DNA from: Epiperipatus broadwayi
Lineage: Eukaryota; Onychophora; Udeonychophora; Euonychophora; Peripatidae
Assembly (NCBI GenBank): GCA_028023455.1
Contig: JAQFVV010006200.1
Location: forward strand, 3,545,738 to 3,609,737
Direction: 5' to 3'
Length of the DNA: 64,000 nucleotides
This document shows positions 57,100 to 64,000 of this stretch, piece after piece. Below the pieces are notes generated by a model. The model was not told where the DNA came from, searched no databases, and was given only the letters and a program-made list of their open reading frames with translations. The translations under genes were made by a program, and so were the position numbers. Within the stretch, counting starts at the first letter, position 1. Every line of letters starts with the position of its first letter.

Positions 57100-57349
57100 G
57101 TAAGTTATTGGGCAGACTCAAGTTGTTTTTTTTTAAAAATTTAATCCAATATTCACATGTGTAATATGATAATGGTATAATATTTAAAAGATGATTTATA
57201 TGCCGTAAGAATATTGAATATTAATAAATTAGGATTTTTTTTGAAACAATTGAATAAGGAATTAGCTTGTTTTATCTTGAAAAAACTAGCCAGAATATTT
57301 TCAGGAATACTTAATTACAACAACATGCTTACAAGAGCAGTTATTTATC
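57100..57349. other. Start of last intron
   Basis: AT-rich, nothing seen. Confidence 0.4.
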
Positions 57350-57882
57350 TTCACCTTACTGTAGAACCATCTACTGTAATCTTAAGTAATCAGTGGTCGC
57401 CAGAAAATTCTCATTTCCAGACTGACTTGTTGTTGCTTTTTGCCTTCAGCAATGAAGAATAGTATTCAAACTTGGAACTAATGTACTTATGTATTTAGCA
57501 GCCATCTATTAATCTCTTTTATACTATTCAAACTAACAATCTGAAATTTTTAAAAAAACCCATGAGATTTCAAACCCAAGCTAACTCACTTGAATGGAAG
57601 TTTCAGAAGTCTATCGAAACTGACTTAATAATCAGATCTGTGTAGCTATATAAATGAGTTGGTCTAGGTTTAAATATTAGGGTTTTTTAAATTTCAGATT
57701 ATTACCTTGAATAATATAAAGGAATGAAAAATGTCTTCTAGATGAGTAAGTGCAATAATTTGAGCTTTGAATTCTAATAACTGGCGAAGACAAAAGCCAG
57801 AAACCAGTCAATCTGTAAATAAGGATTTTATAGCAATGTACTATCTGGTGTCCATTGATTATTCAATCTTCTAGTCTATGGC
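57350..57882. mobile_element. Palindromic repeat, most complete copy, about 530 bp
   Basis: Left end CTTACTGTAGAACCATCTAC...AATCAGTGG is inversely matched by the right end ...TCCATTGATTATTCAATCTT. Paired inner landmarks are GCAGCCATCTATTAATCTC on the left and ATAATATAAAGGAATGAAAA on the right. It holds the uninterrupted version of the site (57712-57723) into which the hAT element inserted at 29.4 kb. No coding capacity; the open frame 57214-57462 is chance. Confidence 0.7.
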
Positions 57883-60500
57883 GCATTTAATTACAAAAAT
57901 GTTATGAATGTCATTGAGAAATATAGGAGTTTAGATATAAATAAGTTCTGTATGGATTAATGCTGTGATAGAGATGCAGACTTGGGATTTAATAAACCAT
58001 GAATTGCAGCTCAACTGTTACTTATAGAGCTCATCATCTAAATGACAAACCAATCTATTATATTTTGTTTTAGCATAAAAAATATTGCACATAAGGAAAA
58101 AGCTGGTTGGAAATATTGAGAAAATATTTTATAAATTACATATTTTATGTAATGCCAAACATTTTGAAATAATATTCTTTTTAAAAAAAACTGTGTTAAA
58201 AAGTACACACACACTTCTAGTTTAAAAAGTTATTTTAAAAGACTTGATCTGGATCGGTGACTGGCTGCACCAAAACCATTTAAATTCTGAATGGACATAA
58301 AAGATTACACATAATATGGATTCTCCATCTTTTCAAGTATTTTTTATGTTCATTAAAATATTTCATTATTTTTTTAATGTTCTTTGACTTGTCATTGGAA
58401 AAGTATATTCTGAAAATTATTAAACAACCATTGGTATTGTTAATATTTTATGCATATATATTTTGCAATTTTTTTTTTTTTAAGAATAAAAAAACAGACT
58501 AAAAATTTGAGGTAATGATTAAAAATATTTTTTTTTTGTATTCTGTAATTTGTAATTCTGAAAATTTTTTTAACACATATATTCTTAAATACTAATAATT
58601 TTAATGGGATTTATTGTATTTTTAAAAGATAAATTTCAACTATGATGTAACCAGGCAAAGTACCAATTAAAAATTAGTGTTGCAACCTGAAATCACATTA
58701 ACTAGTTATATTATTTGTCCGACACATTTTTAAACCAAAAATATCTTAAAATTGTTGATGTTTACATCTTAAAGTTTGTAAGTTGAGAAAAAGAAAAAAA
58801 AGATCTGGCAGTCTTTAAATAATTCATTACAGAACAAAAATTTTTTCCCACCATCACTGAAGATGAAGGCAGTGTTTATGAACTAATTAAGTGATGGATG
58901 ATGAGACTTTGTGGTTTTATTTTATCTGTTATCTAAAAGTAACTAGATATATATTTACTGATCAATAATTGGATTACTAGCTTGGTTAGTTAAGGATTTG
59001 CTACCTGAAAGAGAAATTCTAAGAAAGAATTTTCAGGTTCTGTTTAAATTCGAAACTCAGTTCATGGGTATAGCAGGATGAAACTCTATGTCTATAAGGA
59101 ATGCACATGTATGTGGTGAATCGTGGAAAGTTTCATAATTTAAAAAAAAAAGCAAAAACTTGTCCACATTTTTATGCATTACATTTAAATCATATTAAAT
59201 TATTTTGTCTTATTGTAAATACCAGACATTGTTTTTATTGTAAATGCTAAAAATTGATTTTTGCTTTATCATTTGAAAGTTAAACATGACTGATGGCATT
59301 AATTATTCATAAAATTTATTTTGTGTTATTTAAACAGTAAACTATTTTTTTTGTGAAGGAATGGAAACCAAAAAAAAAAAAAACAATGTTAATAAAATAT
59401 GAAGCAATTTAACATTGTTCCTTATAATTTTTAAAAATTATGCTATTGTTTGTAATTTTCCACTAGACTATACATTTTTTCCCCCACAAAATAGATTTTG
59501 AATATGGGAAGAATATGGAAATTTTTTCAGGTTAACTGAGAGATTTCTAAGCAAGCTTAAGATTTTTTTTTTATAGTTAAATGTATAGCTAAGTTATCTA
59601 ACCATCCACTTGTTATGGATATATTATAAAAAAAAGATATCTAACTATTTTTAGTAGAGGATAAAACAAGGGGGGTGGGTGGATAGCATAGAAAACCCCA
59701 TTTACCATATTTGAAAAGCATTCTAGTAAATTACATATATCAACATATATAGTGAGGCATTTATTAGAAAGTGAATTTGAACTATGCGTTGAGTTTTGAT
59801 CATTAGAATAATTCTCAAACTTGATTTTTAATTGGAAGATGAATTATTTAATTTTTTTCCTCATCAGAGGGAATGTCATAACAGATTTCATAACTTAAAA
59901 TAATTCATATTATGCTAAGATGATTGCTGCAATAATGATCTAATATGATTTTGTCAATGTTTTTGAAATTAATCTTCCAACTAAGTTTAATTTTTATTAC
60001 TGATAAAAACAGTTTGAAATCATAAAGATCTGCACAAGTAAAAGTTATGTAAATTATTATGATAGTGCAATTGTTTAAAAATCTATGAAAGAAATTTTTT
60101 TATCACCTTGATGATTACAAAATATTCATTTCTTGAGCATTTTTAATATTAATCCTCAGAAGGTAATCTTCAATTGATGTTTATTACATAATATAGTTTT
60201 TTTTCCTCAAACATATGAAAATGCATTATTCTTTATGAATATGTATATATAATAAATTTGTTGTATTTTATAAAAATAGTATAAATAATGTGAAATTCAC
60301 ATTTTAAAATTGAAATTACTACTTATATATATTAGCAAGTTGTATTCATTTTTTTATAAATGTATTGAATTTATTATATATTATTTACTAACTAAGATTT
60401 ATAAAATTGTTTAAATAGATTTTAAAAATCTTGCCTTGTGTTATATATTAAGAATCAGTTAATCAATCTGCTTTATGTTTATGCTTTCAGTTTAGCACCC
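57883..60500. other. AT-rich intron, nothing recognised
   Basis: Long A- and T-runs, no repeat ends, no coding blocks. Confidence 0.45.
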
Positions 60501-61260
60501 ATAATATAAAACAAGAATAAGTATGTAAATATTGTTAATAAATATAAAAGTTTGTAAGTTTTTTTAAAATAGAATTATAAGTTTTATAAAATTGTTAATA
60601 GAGGGAGTTGTTTTAAAGGAATAAAAAGATAGAAAATTTGGAAAAAAAACGTTTCTTTAAAGCAGAGGAGAACAGATAAAGGTAGTATTATTAAAGAGAA
60701 AAATATAAATTAGTGATAAAAAGATAAAAATTTTAAAAAATTAAAATTGTAGATATTAAAGTAAAAGAGATATTATATATTAGATAATAATTAAACATGA
60801 TAGATAGTAAGAAACAATGAAAGGAAAATTATAAAATAATATTAATAAAAAAGTAATAAAAAGGTAATATTTAAAAGAATTTTTAAAAATTTTTTTAAAA
60901 AAATTAAAAGTAAAAATAAAATAGTTTTTAAAGGGTAATATTTAAAAAATAGTGTATTGGATATATTTTGTATATTTTTTTATGTATATGTAATTTATAT
61001 ATAAGTTGAGTATATATATGGATATGAGTTTCTAAATGTATATGTGGGTGTATGTGTATCTGTGTATATATATATGTTTGTTTAAAGGATATATATGTAT
61101 ATATTTGGATATGCATATGTATATAGAGATGTAGGTATGGAGTTTATATATATGTCTAGGGGTGATGTGGATCTATATATCTATATATGTATGTAGAGGA
61201 TATATGTGTATATTTTGTTATACATATGTGTATTTTTATATATATGTGAAGTGATGTTTA
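60500..61260 (+). repeat. Purine-rich tract grading into (TA)/(TG) microsatellite
   Basis: The + strand is A/G-rich and almost free of C from about 60600 to 60960, then a mixed TATATG/TGTG array to about 61250. The open frame on the opposite strand at 60928-61116 (HIHIYT-like repeats) is a product of the microsatellite, not a gene. Confidence 0.8.
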
Positions 61261-61289
61261 TGTATTTATATTATTCAAATATTGTAACT

Positions 61290-61321
61290 CTGATGAAGAC
61301 TGCTGAACAGTCGAAACTGTA
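61290..61321 (+). ncRNA. Hammerhead-ribozyme-like motif
   Basis: CTGATGA (61290-61296), A, then GACTG-CTGAA-CAGTC forming a 5-bp stem with 5-nt loop, then GAAAC and TGTA. This has the conserved CUGAUGA / stem II / GAAA core, and GAAAC-U-GUA can be read as a very short stem III followed by the UH cleavage position (UA). Stem I is weak (about 2 bp visible), so activity is doubtful. Such motifs are known in Penelope-like retroelements; a flanking element was not recognised. Confidence 0.4.
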
Positions 61322-62340
61322 AGAAAATAAAAAAGTTTTTTAAGAAAATTTGTTTGCATTGAAGTGTATATGAAAGACTATACTTGTAAAATGTTCATTG
61401 ATGTTTCTCATTATATATAAAAATTGTAGCAGCAATTTGTTTGTGTATTTACATGTAGTATTCAGATGTGATGAAGAACCATGATGGTGATAAAAGAGAT
61501 CTATCCAAGCAGTAAAATTCTACACTTATACAAATCTAATGACATAAGTTTTGATTTCAATTTAGAAATAGAAATATATTATTATTCATCTGTATTGTTT
61601 ATTTTTAATAATTATCAGTATATTGCAAAATGCAAGTCTTCCCAAGTTTAATTCATTTTCTCTAATCTGTAGCGTCTCCAGCTCAGTCCAATAAATTTTC
61701 ATGTCTAGTCCATCCATATCACACGTAATCTCTTTAGGTGTTTTAAAATCTTTTGGGACACAGTTTAAAACTTTACTTGTTCATTACTATCTCTTTTAGA
61801 AACATATATAACTTAGTTCCTGATCAGTATAATAATATTTTGACTGATGTTAGTTGTATCTACTTATTTTTGTACCCATGTATTTCGCATTTGATTTCTT
61901 CTTTTTAATTTGATATTTTTCCATATTTTGGTGTGGAATGTGCAATCTTAATGTTGCTTTTTTATTAATTGGTTCAAGTATCAAAATCGTAAGAGATACA
62001 AAAAATTTATTAACAACCTTTCTTGTCAAGCACACAATCATATTTCCTTTTAATATTTGATATTTCTATCAAAAGCATTCTATGCAAATATAATCTTGAA
62101 ATCAATTATATCTATTATGTTTCCATCTATATTAATATTTTATTTTTTTTTCCTGCAAGGTCATTGAATATTGTTTTAGATTTTATAGTACGTATTTTTA
62201 ATTCTATTTTCCTGGTTTCTTCTGATTCCTATAGCTTCGAAGTATTAATTAGAAAATACAAACAAGTAATAAAAATTTCTTTCACTTTTTATTTCTTTAT
62301 GCATTATATCTAAGCAATACTATTTATATACCATTTTTAA
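61322..62340. other. AT-rich intron, nothing recognised
   Basis: No coding motif on either strand; the open frames at 61850-62313 are T- or A-driven. Confidence 0.4.
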
Positions 62341-62489
62341 TCACTTTTTACAATGCAGTCAAATAAAATAATTTATTCCTTCATATTTTTTTATGGTTTT
62401 GACTGATCAGAAGTCTTCCAGGAAGTTTTGGTGAAGACCACTGGGAAGTCGTAAATTTTTATTTTATTTGATTGCATTGTAAAAAGTGA
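62341..62489. mobile_element. Small MITE, 149 bp
   Basis: Inverted ends of 31 bp with one mismatch: TCACTTTTTACAATGCAGTC... left, and the same from the right end with T for G. The interior is 85-90 bp without coding content. Flank duplication not clear. Confidence 0.85.
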
Positions 62490-63254
62490 ATAAAAAAGAT
62501 ATATAAATGTTATTCTATAATTATATAAGTAATAAAAGTATGGAAATTAGACTTAAATGATTGTAGCAAAATTGCTAAGCCATCGTCTTTAGGTGTTCAT
62601 ACATAATCTTTTTAAATCATTGGGAAGACCCTATGACTGAAATTCTGAGAGCCTAATAAAGATTTTAAAAATATTTGACAAAATAAAGATGATCATTTGT
62701 GTTTTAATCTAAATGACTTTTTGGAATAAAATTCCAAATCAAAGCATTTTAAAAAAAATATTTAATTTACCTTATATTAAAACATGTTAAAATCATTTTC
62801 TTAATCTTTTCTAGTCTAGAACTAACTTATGGAAGAATTATGCAACTACGTTTATTACACTATAAAGATATGAAATATGGATAATTGAGAAAAATATTTG
62901 AAATGTGAATATGAAAAAATTAGTTAGCCATGTTCATAAAATATATTTTGAAAGATCTGCTTAGAAGGTATTCTAATAGGAAAAGAAGAGGCAGGGGGAC
63001 AGTTGCAATATTTAAAAAATGCTGCTAAGAAATAGAGAGTTAGAAAAGATAATTTTAACGAATTTTGGAATTTGCTTTAGTAGATGTCTTAAAATTGTGC
63101 TTAATGCCATTCATTATAATGTTAATATGTTAGCTTCAAAACTTGGAATTTTTTAGGACTATGTGGATCCATGAATTTATATCACCTGATCTTAATAATT
63201 TTTTATTATTCCACTTTATAAAATAAAGTGGATAGACTAGATGGAAGTAATCAT
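62490..63254. other. AT-rich intron, nothing recognised
   Basis: No repeat ends; may include the eroded 5' part of the following LINE. Confidence 0.4.
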
Positions 63255-63985
63255 GATAAAATGTCATTGTCTTTTATAGCAAAAGTGCTTTCAAAACTTT
63301 TGTTGAGTAGGTTGCTATTTCCAATTATAGATGAACAGTTTTAGAGAATCAAGACCTATAGACATGATTTTTGTTGCCAGATCAAGAACAAGAAAGATAT
63401 GATCAAAGATATGTTTTAGATATTTATTAATTTAATCAAAATAATCAGTGAATAAAAAAGATTTATAGTTGTTTGTCCACTGAAGTTTATTCATATTGTA
63501 CAACTATATGATAGAATGAGAGAAAGGATTATTATAATTAGCACAAAATATGAAACATTTGAAATAGTGTCAAACAGGAATTTTGTACTAATTAAATTTT
63601 TTTATTTTTGTGATGGTGGTTTTTTGAATAGTTTTAAAGTAATTTATATAATTTTAGTGATGGTGTTTTTAATTTGAACTAATATAAATCAAAAACAAGA
63701 ACTTCATCTTCCTGGCTTCTAGATTTACAATCTGCTAATTTATGAATTAATATCCAAAAATTCAAGTACTTAATCAACCACTGATGGAAGAATAACCTCC
63801 AACTATTTTTAGCTTGATATCAAATTGAAAATGTGGATCAATTTAAATATCTTGATAGCTTTATAGATAGAAATGTAGACTCAAATATAGAGTTGCAACA
63901 CAGATTTCACCGTGCTGCTGCTACATTTAAGAAATTAAAAACAAAAGTATTTCGTCATAATGTTAAAATCTATTATAACTAAATT
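63255..63985 (+). pseudogene. Decayed LINE reverse transcriptase
   Basis: Plus-strand blocks in order: FIAKVLSKLLLSRLLFPIID (63273-63332), parallel to the SIAGKVLARILLNRLLP block of RT domain 2; KFIHIVQLYDRMRERI (about 63486-63533), parallel to the KF...I..LHDGM..RV block; DQFKYLDSFIDRNVDSNIEL (63836-63895), the F.YLGS.I block after the catalytic centre; then AAATFKKLKTKVF. Catalytic YADD lies in an eroded stretch and is not seen. Several stops and frame changes. It may run past the window. Confidence 0.75.
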
Positions 63986-64000
63986 ATTATATTACATGAT

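Noticed and set aside
57214-57462. 82-codon open frame after exon l as the next TSC2 exon
   Set aside because: It shows no similarity to the expected tuberin helix and overlaps the palindromic repeat.
60928-61116. HIHIYT-repeat open frame as a histidine-rich protein
   Set aside because: Direct translation of a TATATG/TGTG microsatellite.

Overview
This is a strongly AT-rich piece of an animal nuclear genome. The only conserved host gene I can support is an internal part of TSC2 (tuberin), on the + strand. Twelve coding exons (1,525 bp, about 508 codons) lie between 115 and 57099, each with GT..AG borders and one continuous reading frame. Both gene ends are outside the window. The product is the non-catalytic partner of the TSC1-TSC2 complex, which restrains Rheb and mTORC1; the C-terminal RapGAP domain is not in this window.

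The exons are separated by multi-kilobase introns (8.4, 13.7, 5.9, 10.1, 3.0, 3.1, 3.4, 1.6, 6.2 and more than 6.9 kb) and two very short ones (90 and 81 bp). Large introns, many decayed LINEs, Ty3/gypsy remnants and hAT elements suggest an invertebrate with a large AT-rich genome. Chelicerate, cnidarian and mollusc are all possible; I cannot choose from sequence alone.

Layout. 242-8651: intron with a block of reversed base skew and two long foldback elements. 8796-22454: LINE remnants (9.7-10.6 kb, 14.3-16.3 kb in two head-to-tail copies, 19.2-20.3 kb), a probable LTR (12.5-13.3 kb), a palindromic MITE interrupted by a hAT MITE, and further copies of that MITE. 22802-28664: a minus-strand Ty3/gypsy relic with Gag zinc knuckles, protease, integrase tail, polypurine tract and LTR, then a plus-strand LINE relic. 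28747-38875: a 2.7-kb hAT transposon with decayed transposase inserted in a palindromic repeat, a probable second LTR, and a 1.1-kb inverted repeat. 39032-48770: LINE fragments, two SINE-like repeats and a 381-bp MITE. 48884-56964: a minus-strand SINE and a 2.4-kb GC-elevated LTR-like block. 57100-64000: another palindromic repeat, a hammerhead-like motif, a small MITE and a plus-strand LINE RT relic.

Apart from TSC2 everything recognisable is mobile-element debris within its introns. No bacterial-type system, CRISPR array, tRNA or rRNA gene was seen. No clearly new biological system was found; the best leads are the long inverted repeats in the transcribed introns, the hammerhead-like motif, and the nested insertions that can be dated relative to each other.
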